Positions 53,821-64,000 of a stretch of DNA of 64,000 nt are shown here, one piece after another; within the stretch, counting starts at the first letter, position 1, and every line of letters starts with the position of its first letter. The translations under genes and the position numbers were made by a program. The notes under the pieces are model-generated. The model was given only the letters and a program-made list of their open reading frames with translations. It had not been told where the DNA came from and searched no databases. The stretch spans positions 372,001-436,000 of the forward strand of contig NZ_AP012326.1 in NCBI RefSeq assembly GCF_001042595.1, in the 5' to 3' direction. Source of the DNA: Bifidobacterium dentium JCM 1195 = DSM 20436. GTDB lineage: Bacteria > Actinomycetota > Actinomycetes > Actinomycetales > Bifidobacteriaceae.

Positions 53821-54129
53821 ATGTACGCGATTGTGAAGGCCGGCGGCCATCAGGAAAAGGTCGAGGTCGGTGACGTCATCCTCGTCAACCGTCTCAAGGC
53901 TCAGAAGGGCGAAACCGTGGAATTCCCGGTTGCTCTTGTGGTGGATGGCGCCAACGTCATCCTCGGTGCCAAGGATCTCGCCAAGCTCAGCGTCAAGGCT
54001 GAGGTGATCAACGACGAGGCCAAGGGTCCGAAGATCAACATCATGAAGTACAAGAACAAGACCGGCGTTGCTCGTCGCAAGGGCCATCGCCAGCAGCTGA
54101 CCGCTGTCAAGATCACGGCTATCGCCTGA
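53821..54129 (+). CDS. rplU: 50S ribosomal protein L21
   Basis: 102 residues starting [20 protein letters not shown], the family opening, and ending with [25 protein letters not shown] sequence. SD AAAGGAACGG. Co-transcribed with rpmA, 40 bases downstream. Confidence 0.97.
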   Translation: MYAIVKAGGHQEKVEVGDVILVNRLKAQKGETVEFPVALVVDGANVILGAKDLAKLSVKAEVINDEAKGPKINIMKYKNKTGVARRKGHRQQLTAVKITAIA

Positions 54130-54169
54130 TTGACGCAGGGGTTGGAGTCAAGGACCGAAAGGAACAGAC

Positions 54170-54421
54170 ATGGCACATAAGAAGGGCGCTTCCAGCTCGC
54201 GCAACGGTCGCGATTCAAACGCGCAATACCTCGGTGTGAAGAAGTTCGGCGGCGAAGCCGTCGTGGCCGGCAACATCATCGTTCGTCAGCGTGGCACCAA
54301 GTTCCACCCGGGCGAGAACGTCGGTATGGGCAAGGACCACACCCTGTTCGCCCTCAAGGACGGCAGCGTGAAGTTCGGTGTGCGTCGTGACCGCAAGGTC
54401 GTCGACGTGATTGCCGCCTGA
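54170..54421 (+). CDS. rpmA: 50S ribosomal protein L27
   Basis: 83 residues: [20 protein letters not shown] is the standard L27 N-terminus without the cleaved extension found in some Firmicutes; [22 protein letters not shown] is also conserved. SD GAAAGGAAC. Confidence 0.97.
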   Translation: MAHKKGASSSRNGRDSNAQYLGVKKFGGEAVVAGNIIVRQRGTKFHPGENVGMGKDHTLFALKDGSVKFGVRRDRKVVDVIAA

Positions 54422-54444
54422 GATACGCGCAATTAACGCTTTAG

Positions 54445-56211
<1,767 letters not shown>

Positions 56212-56221
56212 AGACCATACC

Positions 56222-56264
56222 AAGCCCGCTGATGTGCCGATAGCAGCACATCGGCGGGCTTTTC
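56222..56264 (+). terminator. Terminator after obgE
   Basis: AAGCCCGC-GATGTGC pairs with GCACATC-GCGGGCTT (a single bulge on each side), followed by TTT. Confidence 0.8.
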
Positions 56265-56318
56265 AGTGGTATGCCAATGGTATTCGAATGACCGGTACGC
56301 ATAGACCGGGAGGGACAT

Positions 56319-57452
56319 ATGAACACGCCATCGCAGGCACAGGTGCGCAGGGCCATCGCTGAGGCGCAGACCATCGTGGTGAAAGTGGGCTCCAGTTCGC
56401 TGACCGAACCGAGTGGCCACCTCGATCCGGAACGATTGAACGCTTTGGTGGCGGCTTTGGCGCGGGTGCGGCTGATGGGTGGGCGTGTGGTGCTCGTGTC
56501 CTCCGGCGCCATCGCCGCAGGCTTCGGTTCGCTGGGGTTCGACGCCCGCCCGACCGACGTCGCTGACCAACAGGCCTGTGCGGCAGTGGGACAGGGACTG
56601 CTGATGGCGCAATACGAAGCCGCTTTTGCACGGTACGGCTTGCGTGTAGGGCAGATTCTCATCACCGTTTCCGATACGATCGCCCCGCAGCAGTACCGCA
56701 ATGTGCGCCGAACGCTGGAACGGCTGCTCGACCTGGGTGCCGTGCCGATCATCAACGAAAACGATTCCCTGGCCTCCAATGAGATTCGCTTCGGCGACAA
56801 TGACCGGCTGTCCGCGTTGATCGCCAATATCGTGGTCGCCGATGCCCTGGTGCTGCTCACCGACGTGGACGCGCTGTATACCGCACCGCCGAGTGAGCCG
56901 GAATCCAAGCGCATCGCGTACGTGCCGAATGTGGAGGACGCTTTGGAAAAGGTGCAGGTCGGCGGAACAGGCTCGAACGTCGGTACCGGCGGTATGGTCA
57001 CCAAGATGGAGGCCGCGCGCGTGGCGGCCGTCTCCGGTATCCCGTCCGTACTCACCTGCGCCGCCAATGCCGGACCGGCCATGATGGGCGATCCGGTGGG
57101 CACGGCGTTCGCGCCGATTCACGACCGCGGATCGTCGCGCCGACTGTGGATCGGCTTTGCGGCACATCCATTCGGCACGTTGGTGGCCGACGCGGGCGCC
57201 GCCAAGGCCGTACGCGGAGGAGCGGCCAGTCTGCTCGCCGCGGGCGTGTTGGAGGTCAGAGGCGAGTTCGCCGCGGGAGACGCCGTATGGATCGACGACG
57301 AGGCCGGCAACCATCTGGCCAAGGGTCTGGCCGGCTTCGATTCCGAGGAAATCCCACAGATGCTTGGACGCAATACCGCTCAGCTCAAGCGGTTCCTGGG
57401 AGAGGAATACGCGCATCCGCTCGTACACCGTGACAATCTCGTACTCGTCTGA
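56319..57452 (+). CDS. proB: Glutamate 5-kinase
   Basis: First step of proline synthesis. 377 residues: an amino-acid-kinase domain (TIVVKVGSSSLTEPSGHLDPERL; VVLVSSGAIAAGFGSLGF; PIINENDSLASNEIRFGDND; GTGGMVTKMEAARVAAVSG) and a C-terminal PUA domain (about 285-370). Length fits the two-domain form of E. coli (367). SD GGGAGG. Confidence 0.95.
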   Translation: MNTPSQAQVRRAIAEAQTIVVKVGSSSLTEPSGHLDPERLNALVAALARVRLMGGRVVLVSSGAIAAGFGSLGFDARPTDVADQQACAAVGQGLLMAQYEAAFARYGLRVGQILITVSDTIAPQQYRNVRRTLERLLDLGAVPIINENDSLASNEIRFGDNDRLSALIANIVVADALVLLTDVDALYTAPPSEPESKRIAYVPNVEDALEKVQVGGTGSNVGTGGMVTKMEAARVAAVSGIPSVLTCAANAGPAMMGDPVGTAFAPIHDRGSSRRLWIGFAAHPFGTLVADAGAAKAVRGGAASLLAAGVLEVRGEFAAGDAVWIDDEAGNHLAKGLAGFDSEEIPQMLGRNTAQLKRFLGEEYAHPLVHRDNLVLV

Positions 57453-57536
57453 AGCCGACCGCGCGCCGGGTATGCCGGCGCGGCCCCCGCATGACGCGTG
57501 TCGCGAGGGTTCCGTTTTTCGTGTGGCGGGTCTAGC

Positions 57537-58760
57537 ATGACAGACATGACTATGGCTGACTGGCAGACTCTTTCCGACCGTATCAATCGCGTGGCTCCGA
57601 GCGCCACCCTAGCCGTCGATTCCAAGGCAAAGGCGATGAAGGCCGCCGGCATCGACGTCATCGGGTTCGGCGCAGGCGAGCCGAACTTCCCGACCCCCGC
57701 ACCGATCGTCGCGGCCGCGGCCTGCGCGGTGCAGGATCCCAAGAACTATCGGTACACGCCGACTGCGGGCCTGCCGGAACTGCGCAAGGCAATCGCCGAC
57801 AAGGTGTCGCGCGATTCCGGCTATGAAGTCGACCCGAGTCAGGTCGTCGTGACCAACGGAGGCAAGCAGGCCGTCTACGAAGCCTTCCAGATCCTGCTCG
57901 ACGAGGGAGACGAGGTCATCATCCCCGCCCCGTACTGGACCAGCTATCCGGAGGCCGTGAAGCTGGCCGGCGGCGTACCCGTCGAGGTATTCGCCGGCGC
58001 CGACCGCAACTTCGAACCGGATATCGACGCCATCGAAGCGGCGCGCACCGAACGCACCAAGGCCATCATCGTGACCACGCCGAATAATCCGACGGGTGCC
58101 GTATGGAAGCCGGAAACCGTCAAGGCCATCGGCGAATGGGCCTTGGAGCACCATGTATGGGTCATCTCCGACGAAATCTATGAGCATCTCAACTATGACG
58201 GTGCGAAGACCACGTACATCGGTGCCGTGGTGCCGGAAGTGCGTGGCCAGCTGCTCGTGCTCAACGGCGTGGCCAAGACCTACGCCATGCCGGGCTGGCG
58301 TGTCGGCTGGATGGTCGCTCCGGCGGAAGTGGCCAAGGCCGCCTCCAAGCTGCAGGGTCATATGACCTCCAACGTGAACAACATCTCCCAGCGTGCCGCC
58401 ATCGAAGCCGTTTCCGGCCCGCTTGACGCCGTCTATGACATGCGTGCCGCGTTCGACAAGCGCCGCCGGACCATCGTGACGGCACTGAACGACATCGAAG
58501 GCGTGAACTGCCCAACCCCGACGGGTGCGTTCTACGCGTTCGCCGATGTGACCGCATTGCTGAACAGGCCGCTCGGCCCGAACAGGACCGTGTTCGCCGA
58601 TACCACCGAACTGGCCGCGGCCCTGCTTGACGAAGGCCATGTCGCCGCCGTGCCGGGTGAGGCGTTCGGTGCTCCCGGCTACCTTCGCTTCTCCTACGCC
58701 TTGGCTGACGACGACCTCGTCGAAGGCATGAAGCGCATGAAGGCATGGGCGGAGGCATAG
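57537..58760 (+). CDS. Aspartate aminotransferase-type PLP enzyme
   Basis: Class I aminotransferase, 407 residues. [13 protein letters not shown] near the start, [13 protein letters not shown] in the middle, PLP lysine 247 in [16 protein letters not shown], and FLRFSYAL-type Arg motif ([12 protein letters not shown]) near the end. These fit the Ib/AspB subgroup of aspartate aminotransferases. An ATG three codons downstream is an alternative start. A strong terminator follows. Confidence 0.92.
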   Translation: MTDMTMADWQTLSDRINRVAPSATLAVDSKAKAMKAAGIDVIGFGAGEPNFPTPAPIVAAAACAVQDPKNYRYTPTAGLPELRKAIADKVSRDSGYEVDPSQVVVTNGGKQAVYEAFQILLDEGDEVIIPAPYWTSYPEAVKLAGGVPVEVFAGADRNFEPDIDAIEAARTERTKAIIVTTPNNPTGAVWKPETVKAIGEWALEHHVWVISDEIYEHLNYDGAKTTYIGAVVPEVRGQLLVLNGVAKTYAMPGWRVGWMVAPAEVAKAASKLQGHMTSNVNNISQRAAIEAVSGPLDAVYDMRAAFDKRRRTIVTALNDIEGVNCPTPTGAFYAFADVTALLNRPLGPNRTVFADTTELAAALLDEGHVAAVPGEAFGAPGYLRFSYALADDDLVEGMKRMKAWAEA

Positions 58761-58792
58761 GCGGACGGCCCGATACCGTTGACTGGAAAATG

Positions 58793-58833
58793 GATTCGCA
58801 CCCCGGTGACATGCCGAGGTGCGAATCTTTTTT
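58793..58833 (+). terminator. Terminator after the aminotransferase
   Basis: Ten-bp stem GATTCGCACC / GGTGCGAATC with a 15-nt loop and a run of six T. Confidence 0.92.
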
Positions 58834-58875
58834 CGTTGGAAAATAGCGGTTTTTTGACTGTTGATGGAAAAACGA

Positions 58876-58905
58876 TTGGACGAAGTCGCAATTACCCGCT
58901 ATTAT
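58876..58905 (+). promoter_or_regulatory. Promoter of tRNA-Trp/secE region (TTGGAC-18-TATTAT)
   Basis: TTGGAC (58876-58881) and TATTAT (58900-58905), spacer 18. A second candidate -10 (TAAAAT at 58952) lies closer to the tRNA. Confidence 0.5.
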
Positions 58906-58991
58906 TTCAACTTGGCGGTTTTGCCGTTTACTTCTTGCGTGGTTTTTCGCATAAAATCCTCGCCGGCAAGTAGAAATGGCAGAGTACACCT

Positions 58992-59067
58992 AGGGAAGTG
59001 GCGCAATTGGTAGCGCAACGGTCTCCAAAACCGTAGGTTGTGGGTTCGAGTCCCGCCTTCCCTGCCA
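58992..59067 (+). tRNA. tRNA-Trp (anticodon CCA)
   Basis: Acceptor AGGGAAG / CTTCCCT, D arm GCGCAATTGGTAGCGC, anticodon arm ACGGT-CTCCAAA-ACCGT, T arm GTGGG-TTCGAGT-CCCGC, discriminator G, encoded CCA. It is 32 bases upstream of secE, the usual tRNA-Trp/secE/nusG arrangement. Confidence 0.97.
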
Positions 59068-59099
59068 AGTTCTTACAACAAGCCAAGCGGAGGATCATA

Positions 59100-59327
59100 A
59101 TGGCGAAGGCAAGCAATCGCGAAAAGGCCGTCAAGCCGAACATCTTCATGCGCATTGGTTTGTTCATCAAGCAGATTATCGACGAACTCCGCAAGGTAGT
59201 GACCCCGACCAGCAAAGAGCTGTTCTTCTGGGCCCTCGCCGTGTTTATCTTCGTGCTGTTCCTGATGGCACTGGTCACCGGCATGGACTTCGGTCTGGGC
59301 AAGCTCACGTTGTGGATCTTCGGCTGA
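59100..59327 (+). CDS. secE: Preprotein translocase subunit SecE
   Basis: 75 residues behind GCGGAGGATC. A short cytoplasmic amphipathic helix with the conserved ELRKVVTPTSKELF is followed by a single membrane span (about 43-63). Single-span form typical of Gram-positive bacteria. Upstream of nusG. Confidence 0.95.
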   Translation: MAKASNREKAVKPNIFMRIGLFIKQIIDELRKVVTPTSKELFFWALAVFIFVLFLMALVTGMDFGLGKLTLWIFG

Positions 59328-59350
59328 CAGACACGTGAAGGTGAAGGTGC

Positions 59351-60163
59351 ATGACTGACGAAGTGATTTTCGACAACCTCGACGAAGCTCCCGAGGCTAC
59401 CGAAGAGGCTGTGGCTGCCGTTGAGGCGTTGCCGGAGGCTGGGGAGACCGAGGTCTCCGAGGAACCGGCCGCCGAGGAAACCGCCGAGCAGGTCGAAACC
59501 GAAACCTCTGCCGATGCCGCCGTTGAATCCGAACAGGATGAGCGTGATGCAGGTACCAAGGCAGTCGAGGAATTCTCGAAGAATCTGCGCACGCTTGAGG
59601 GCAAGTGGTACGTGTTGCACACCTACTCCGGCTATGAGAAGCGCGTGAAGACCAACGTTGAATCCCGCGTGGCCAGCTTTGGCTTGGAAGACAAGATCTT
59701 CCAGATCGAAGTGCCGATGGAGGAGGTCGAGAAGCACACCGAAAAGGGCAAGAAGATCATCACCCGCGTGCGTGTTCCCGGCTATGTGCTGATCCGCATG
59801 CTTCCTGATGAGAACGCCCGTCGCATCGTGCGCGAGACCGAAGGCGTCACCGGCTTCGTCGGACCGACCAAGGAACCGGCGCCGCTGTCGCGCAAGGAAG
59901 TCGTATCCATGATGGCGCCGATGATCGCCTCCGAGGCGCTCAAGAAGGCTGGCGACAAGCCGGCCGCGGCCAAGAAGCGTACCCTCGAGGTCTCCTACGC
60001 CGTCGGCGATCAGGTCACCGTCACCGATGGTCCGTTCACCACCATGGCCGCCGTTGTCTCCGACGTGGAGCCGACCACCCAGAAGCTCACCGTGCTCGTG
60101 TCCATCTTTGGTCGTGACACTCCGGTGGAGTTGGGCTTCAACCAGGTCGAAAAGCTCGCCTGA
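59351..60163 (+). CDS. nusG: Transcription antitermination factor NusG
   Basis: 270 residues. An acidic, Ala/Glu-rich N-terminal extension (about 1-85) precedes the NGN domain ([22 protein letters not shown], then [22 protein letters not shown]) and the KOW domain ([23 protein letters not shown]). The extension is common in actinobacteria. SD GAAGGTG. Confidence 0.96.
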   Translation: MTDEVIFDNLDEAPEATEEAVAAVEALPEAGETEVSEEPAAEETAEQVETETSADAAVESEQDERDAGTKAVEEFSKNLRTLEGKWYVLHTYSGYEKRVKTNVESRVASFGLEDKIFQIEVPMEEVEKHTEKGKKIITRVRVPGYVLIRMLPDENARRIVRETEGVTGFVGPTKEPAPLSRKEVVSMMAPMIASEALKKAGDKPAAAKKRTLEVSYAVGDQVTVTDGPFTTMAAVVSDVEPTTQKLTVLVSIFGRDTPVELGFNQVEKLA

Positions 60164-60238
60164 CGTCCCGTGACGGTGTGCCTTGACGTCACACATGTTC
60201 CGGAAGTCGGGAATCAATCGTGAGGAACCTGAAACTTC

Positions 60239-60268
60239 GAACCCCGCAGCGATGCGGGGTTCTTCGGT
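60239..60268 (+). terminator. nusG terminator
   Basis: Nine-bp stem GAACCCCGC / GCGGGGTTC with a 6-nt loop, followed by TTCGG. Confidence 0.7.
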
Positions 60269-60400
60269 ATTCACGCAATGTCGCGACGCAATGTCGTGGC
60301 GGGTAGGCATAATGGGAAAGCTTGTGTCTGGAGGGTTTCGTATGCCCGAAACGAGCTCGTGGCCCGCTAGCACAGCACAGCAATATACGTTGCGGAAGGA

Positions 60401-60426
60401 ACCGGTTATGGGAAACCACATCCGGT
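60401..60426 (+). promoter_or_regulatory. GNRA-capped hairpin in the rplK leader, possible L1 autoregulatory site
   Basis: ACCGG-TTA-TGG-GAAA-CCA-CAT-CCGGT: two stems around an internal loop (TTA/CAT) closed by a GAAA tetraloop, ending 37 bases before the rplK ATG. L1 represses its own rplKA mRNA in other bacteria through a two-helix site that mimics its rRNA target. Identity with that site is inferred. Confidence 0.4.
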
Positions 60427-60463
60427 GCCGCTAACACCGCTTCATAGAAAGAAGAACCATACA

Positions 60464-60895
60464 ATGGCTCCTAAGAAGAAAGTCTCGGCGCTGATCAAGC
60501 TCCAGATTCAGGCCGGCAAGGCCAATCCGGCCCCGCCGCTGGGCCCGGCTCTGGGTTCCCATGGCGTGAACATCATGGACTTCTGCAAGGCATACAATGC
60601 CCAGACGCAGGACAAGATGGGTCAGGTCATCCCTGTCGAGATCACCGTCTACGAAGATCGTTCCTTCACCTTCATCCTGAAGACCCCGCCGGCGGCAGCT
60701 CTGCTGAAGAAGGCCGCGGGCATCCAGAAGGGTACCGAGAACCCGCTGACCCACAAGGTCGGCTCCGTCACCAAGGCTCAGGTCCGTGAGATCGCCGAAA
60801 TCAAGATGGCCGATCTGTCTGCACGTGACGTCGAAGCCGGCATGAAGATCATCGAGGGCACCGCCCGCTCGATGGGTATCACGGTTACCGACTGA
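60464..60895 (+). CDS. rplK: 50S ribosomal protein L11
   Basis: 143 residues. [44 protein letters not shown] and the C-terminal RSMGITVTD are family features. SD AGAAAGAAGAA. Co-transcribed with rplA, 14 bases downstream. Confidence 0.98.
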   Translation: MAPKKKVSALIKLQIQAGKANPAPPLGPALGSHGVNIMDFCKAYNAQTQDKMGQVIPVEITVYEDRSFTFILKTPPAAALLKKAAGIQKGTENPLTHKVGSVTKAQVREIAEIKMADLSARDVEAGMKIIEGTARSMGITVTD

Positions 60896-60909
60896 GAGGA
60901 GAAGGACAA

Positions 60910-61602
60910 ATGGTAAAGCGTTCCAAGAAGTATCGCGAAGCGGCCGAAAAGGTCGATAGCAACAACCTTTACACCGCCAACGAAGCCATCGCTCTCCTCA
61001 AGAGCATGCCGGAGTACAACTTCGACCAGACCGTTGAAGCCGTGCTGCGCCTGAACGTGGATCCGCGCAAGGCCGATCAGCTGGTTCGCGGTTCCGTGAA
61101 CCTGCCGAACGGCACCGGTAAGACCGCCAAGGTCCTCGTCTTCGCCCGTGGCCCGAAGGCCACCGAGGCTCTCGAGGCCGGCGCCGACATCGTCGGTGAC
61201 GACGACCTCGTCGAGAAGGTCGCCGGCGGCTTCCTTGACTTCGATTCCGTCGTGGCCACCCCGGACATGATGGGCAAGGTCGGCCGTCTCGGCCGCGTGC
61301 TCGGCCCGCGTGGCCTGATGCCGAACCCGAAGACCGGTACCGTGACCATGGATGTCACCAAGGCCATCAAGGACATCAAGGGCGGCAAGGTCGACTTCCG
61401 TGTCGATAAGAACGGCAACCTGAGCTTCCTCATCGGCAAGCTCTCCTTCACCGAGCAGGCTCTGGAAGAGAACTTCAAGGCTATCGCCGACGAAGTCAAG
61501 CGTCTGAAGCCGTCCACCGTGAAGGGCCGTTACGTTACCAAGGCGACCATCACCTCCACGATGAACCCGGGCGTCCCGGTCGATCCGGCGATTCTCGCCT
61601 GA
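60910..61602 (+). CDS. rplA: 50S ribosomal protein L1
   Basis: 230 residues. [20 protein letters not shown] opens as usual; [21 protein letters not shown] is the L1 signature. SD GAGAGGAGAAGG. Likely autoregulator of the rplKA mRNA. Confidence 0.98.
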   Translation: MVKRSKKYREAAEKVDSNNLYTANEAIALLKSMPEYNFDQTVEAVLRLNVDPRKADQLVRGSVNLPNGTGKTAKVLVFARGPKATEALEAGADIVGDDDLVEKVAGGFLDFDSVVATPDMMGKVGRLGRVLGPRGLMPNPKTGTVTMDVTKAIKDIKGGKVDFRVDKNGNLSFLIGKLSFTEQALEENFKAIADEVKRLKPSTVKGRYVTKATITSTMNPGVPVDPAILA

Positions 61603-61629
61603 TTGCACGCCTGGCTGTAATCAACGCCT

Positions 61630-61671
61630 GACAAGACCCGCACCTGTCGATTGACGGATGCGGGTCTTGTC
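61630..61671. terminator. Bidirectional terminator between rplA and the PucR-type regulator
   Basis: Perfect 13-bp stem GACAAGACCCGCA / TGCGGGTCTTGTC with a 16-nt loop in the convergent gap. Confidence 0.85.
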
Positions 61672-61732
61672 GTATGCGGAACCATGCGGAATCAGGAGGG
61701 AGGGATTCCGAACAGCCGCAATCGAGTGCGGC

Positions 61733-62512
61733 TCAGTGCTCACGCATGCGGCCGATGGCAAGAGCGGTGGTGAGCACATAGGCGTCGCGCGGGTCGGTGG
61801 CATCCCAGCCGGTGGTCTCCGCGGCGCGCTTGAGTCGGTAACGCACCGTGTTCGGGTGCACATTAAGCTCCTTGGCGGTATTCTCCAACGAACTGCCGTA
61901 CCTGAGGAACGTGGAGACCGTCAGATAGGTCGGGTCATCGGGATTGTCGCCGCGCAATACACGGTAAACGTTCCGATACAGTTCTTCGCGGGCGTAATCG
62001 TCACCCAGCAGCGCACGTTCCGGCAGCAGTTCATCCGCACGCAACGGGCGCGACTGCGTCGATAGGGCCGGTGCCGCCTGCAATGAGAACAACGTCTCCC
62101 GCAGGGCATGCGAGGCACCGGCGACACCGGAACGTACCGGACTCAGATACACGGGATCGGATTCGGCGAATGCCGGCATCACCGAAGTGCAGGTGACCTC
62201 CGGAGTGGCCGCGCCAATCTGCCGCACCAACATCAGCAGAAAACTGCCATATGTGCCAATAATCGCGTTCTCACCGCCTAAATCGCGTACGGACTTGCGG
62301 GCGGCCAGCGAAGCGGCCATCGGATTGGAAGCCGGCACCCCGCCGATGGCGAAGCAGTCGAATGCGCCGCGCCATGCGAGCACATTCAGCAACGAAGTGA
62401 CGCGTTCGTCGGCGATGCCGTTCATCAGGCATTCGAACGCGAGCCGTTCGATGGTGGAATCGTCGGTATGACCTGACAGCAGGTCAAGAATGTCAGCCTG
62501 ATCGGAATTCAT
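61733..62512 (-). CDS. PucR-type transcriptional regulator (short form)
   Basis: 259 residues from the ATG at 62512; the frame continues upstream but reads antisense over the divergent membrane protein. The C-terminal 60 residues (YGSSLENTAKELNVHPNTVRYRLKRAAETTGW) are the PucR/CdaR helix-turn-helix. The N-terminal 190 residues fit the GGDEF-like middle domain only loosely, and the N-terminal sensor of full-length PucR proteins is missing. In actinobacteria such regulators (FasR) lie near fatty-acid synthesis genes; none is seen here. Confidence 0.8.
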   Translation of the reverse strand: MNSDQADILDLLSGHTDDSTIERLAFECLMNGIADERVTSLLNVLAWRGAFDCFAIGGVPASNPMAASLAARKSVRDLGGENAIIGTYGSFLLMLVRQIGAATPEVTCTSVMPAFAESDPVYLSPVRSGVAGASHALRETLFSLQAAPALSTQSRPLRADELLPERALLGDDYAREELYRNVYRVLRGDNPDDPTYLTVSTFLRYGSSLENTAKELNVHPNTVRYRLKRAAETTGWDATDPRDAYVLTTALAIGRMREH

Positions 62513-62597
62513 ACTCGTCAAGTCTAGTCGGTGACGCCATGAATTGCGGTGGGTCGCGTGCGACGGGTGCATCGCGCATTCGGGCCGTAACGGTAAT

Positions 62598-64000
62598 ATG
62601 CCGGATATGACCGAAGTACGAAAATCCAGGAGCCGCGGTGCGCGACTCTCCGGCTTTTGCCGTTGGACGCTGGCCGTATTGGCATGTCTGTGGCTGGCAT
62701 GGTGCTGCGCCATCGGGCCGCTGTACTGGTACAACGTGGGATTGGACGGCTTCGGCTGGGCCAACATGCTGATTCTGGCGCTTTCCTTCGCCGTGTTTTT
62801 CGCCATCGTCGTGGCACTGGTCAGATTCGGACGGGGCCAGCGCGTACTGCCGAGGTATTTCACACGACGGCATGAGCGGTTGCATGAAGAAGTCGAGGGC
62901 ACGCCGACCACCATTCTCGGCATCGTGCTGAAGCATGTGCACGATGCCACGCATAGCCGTCCGGGGCGTGCCGTGCATGCCGTGGTCATCTGGGTCGGAC
63001 GCAAGCTGACGCGTTGCACCGACTGCTGGTGGAAGCTCATGCTGGTGTTCGTGATCGGCTGGCTGTGGATTCCGACCACATTGCTGGCTGCGTACGGTGC
63101 CGACATCCGTTCGCAGATCCGTGAGTTCAGCTGGGCCTGGAACCAGTGGACCGGGCTCAAACAGCCGTATATCGGTTTCTTCTCGTTCGTGCCGATGGAC
63201 ATCTATCCGACCGCGCACTACATGTGGCCTGCGAACCCGACCTATCTGACCGATCAGCACAATATCGTGCTGACGGTGTTCTACGGCGCAGTAGCCGCAA
63301 TCTCACGCTATTTCACGGATTCCAATGATGCGGGCATCGTGACGCTGGCGGCGTTGCAGTGGCTGTTCGCCGCCTTCTGCTGCGCGGCCACCGCAAACCG
63401 TTTTTTCAACCTGCCTTGGCGCAGACTTGGCGTCGGTTCCTTCGATTTCTCCCATCCGGAACGTCATGACTGTTGGAATCAGCGTGATTTCATGCATCCG
63501 GAAGCCGGTGTGGTCGCGCGCCCCTCCCGTTTGCGCGCCGGTGCGAAGACGCGTTTCGTGATACTGCTGTTCTTCATGGTGTGCCCGTTGGCCGTGTTCG
63601 CCACGATCTCACTAACCAAGTCGCCACTGTTCGCCTTCGCGTTCGTATGGTGGTTCGGGGTGTGGTACGAACTGCATATGACACATATCAAGGCATTGCC
63701 GACCATCAACGGCAAGCCGACGCGACTGCGCAAGCGTTCCATGCTCGCATTCTTCATGTCGAGCGTGGTGATGCTGATCAGCGCGAAATACGCCTGGTAC
63801 ATCATCGTGCTGGCGTTGATTCTGGCGTTGCTGAACGACCGCAAGCGCTGGAAGACCTATGTGGTCACCCTGCTGCTGCCGACCGTGCTCATCCATGGCG
63901 GCATCGTATTCCTCGCGGATTCCGGTGCGATCATCAGCGGTGACCCCATCGAAAGCCGAGGCATTCAGCTGCAGCAGATCGCGCGCGTGGCGAAATACAA
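62598..64000 (+). CDS. Polytopic membrane protein, N-terminal part (3' end outside window), DUF6020-like
   Basis: An open frame of 467 codons with no stop runs to the end of the window. The ATG at 62607 (MTEVRKSRSRG) is an alternative start. At least eight hydrophobic spans: about 20-40, 48-70, 140-165, 222-240, 252-272, 325-350, 380-400 and 405-440. A conserved-looking loop is DPIESRGIQLQQIARVAKY at the cut end. It resembles large multi-span DUF6020-type proteins or lipid-linked glycosyltransferases of bifidobacteria, but the family call is from memory of such loops and is weak. Divergent from the PucR-type gene. Confidence 0.65.
   Translation, partial: MPDMTEVRKSRSRGARLSGFCRWTLAVLACLWLAWCCAIGPLYWYNVGLDGFGWANMLILALSFAVFFAIVVALVRFGRGQRVLPRYFTRRHERLHEEVEGTPTTILGIVLKHVHDATHSRPGRAVHAVVIWVGRKLTRCTDCWWKLMLVFVIGWLWIPTTLLAAYGADIRSQIREFSWAWNQWTGLKQPYIGFFSFVPMDIYPTAHYMWPANPTYLTDQHNIVLTVFYGAVAAISRYFTDSNDAGIVTLAALQWLFAAFCCAATANRFFNLPWRRLGVGSFDFSHPERHDCWNQRDFMHPEAGVVARPSRLRAGAKTRFVILLFFMVCPLAVFATISLTKSPLFAFAFVWWFGVWYELHMTHIKALPTINGKPTRLRKRSMLAFFMSSVVMLISAKYAWYIIVLALILALLNDRKRWKTYVVTLLLPTVLIHGGIVFLADSGAIISGDPIESRGIQLQQIARVAKY

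Larger units (their letters stand above)
60164..60463 (+). other. 300-bp nusG-rplK intergenic region
   Basis: Holds the nusG terminator at 60239-60268, then about 195 bases in which a promoter for rplK-rplA must lie (the region 60300-60390 is a candidate but no clear pair was found), and the GNRA-capped hairpin at 60401-60426 in the leader. No ORF is supported. Confidence 0.5.

Noticed and set aside
62513..63202. N-terminal 230 residues added to the PucR-type regulator by the open frame upstream
   Set aside because: The sequence is antisense to the divergent membrane gene and is Pro/His/Arg-rich without PucR features; the ATG at 62512 fits better.

Overview
The window is chromosomal DNA from a high-GC Gram-positive bacterium, almost certainly a Bifidobacterium. 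This rests on actinobacterial gene orders (coaD / SepIVA-like / DUF177 / rpmF / rnc), an RNase E/G with a very long Arg/Asp/Glu-rich N-terminal extension, a DUF3039 protein, and codon use dominated by GCC, AAG and CGT. The species cannot be fixed from the sequence. No phage, plasmid, insertion sequence or CRISPR array is visible; most of the window is core chromosome.

Layout. 0-4.7 kb: a partial aminotransferase, then a gluconate module (gntK-gntP-gnd) read leftward, with a divergent GntR/FadR-type regulator. 4.7-10.8 kb: accessory genes (membrane-anchored lipase-like protein, nucleotidyltransferase, MFS transporter, large TPR-like protein of unknown function). 10.9-15.5 kb: rpmB, recG, rsmD and a convergent trmD. 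15.6-18.7 kb: aspA and the rpsP-khpA-rimM operon. 19-24.8 kb: a membrane EEP-family enzyme, ffh, cysS and a glutamine amidotransferase. 25-30 kb: an ABC-F ATPase and ilvB-ilvN. 30-33.3 kb: rnc, rpmF, DUF177, a SepIVA-like coiled-coil gene and coaD. 33.4-40 kb: DUF3039, aldo/keto reductase with divergent MerR regulator, pncB, rph-rdgB, an AEC transporter, and tRNA-Thr/tRNA-Leu. 40.3-45.5 kb: mannose-1-phosphate guanylyltransferase, pgi, rplS, lepB, rnhB. 45.9-50.6 kb: an ABC transporter pair, a second AEC transporter and dapE. 50.9-58.8 kb: rne, rplU-rpmA, obgE, proB and an aspartate-type aminotransferase. 59-61.6 kb: tRNA-Trp, secE, nusG, rplK, rplA. 61.7-64 kb: a PucR-type regulator and a polytopic membrane protein cut by the window end.

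The genes group into translation and ribosome maturation (rpmB, rsmD, trmD, rimM, rpsP, khpA, rpmF, rplS, rplU, rpmA, obgE, rplK, rplA, cysS, tRNAs), protein export (ffh, secE, lepB), RNA decay (rne, rnc, rph), amino-acid synthesis (ilvBN, dapE, proB, aspartate aminotransferase, aspA) and sugar metabolism (gluconate module, pgi, mannose-1-phosphate guanylyltransferase).

The most unusual feature is a family of about 50-bp palindromic elements (core AATCTACCGACG ... CGTCGGTAGATT). There are at least 14 copies in five tandem clusters with a 49-55 bp period, all between genes. In one case the elements supply the 3' coding ends of two convergent genes, rsmD and trmD. Other regulatory structure worth following is a divergent gluconate promoter with AAAGTACTA boxes and 13-bp tandem repeats, a 16-bp perfect inverted repeat upstream of aspA, and a GNRA-capped hairpin in the rplKA leader.
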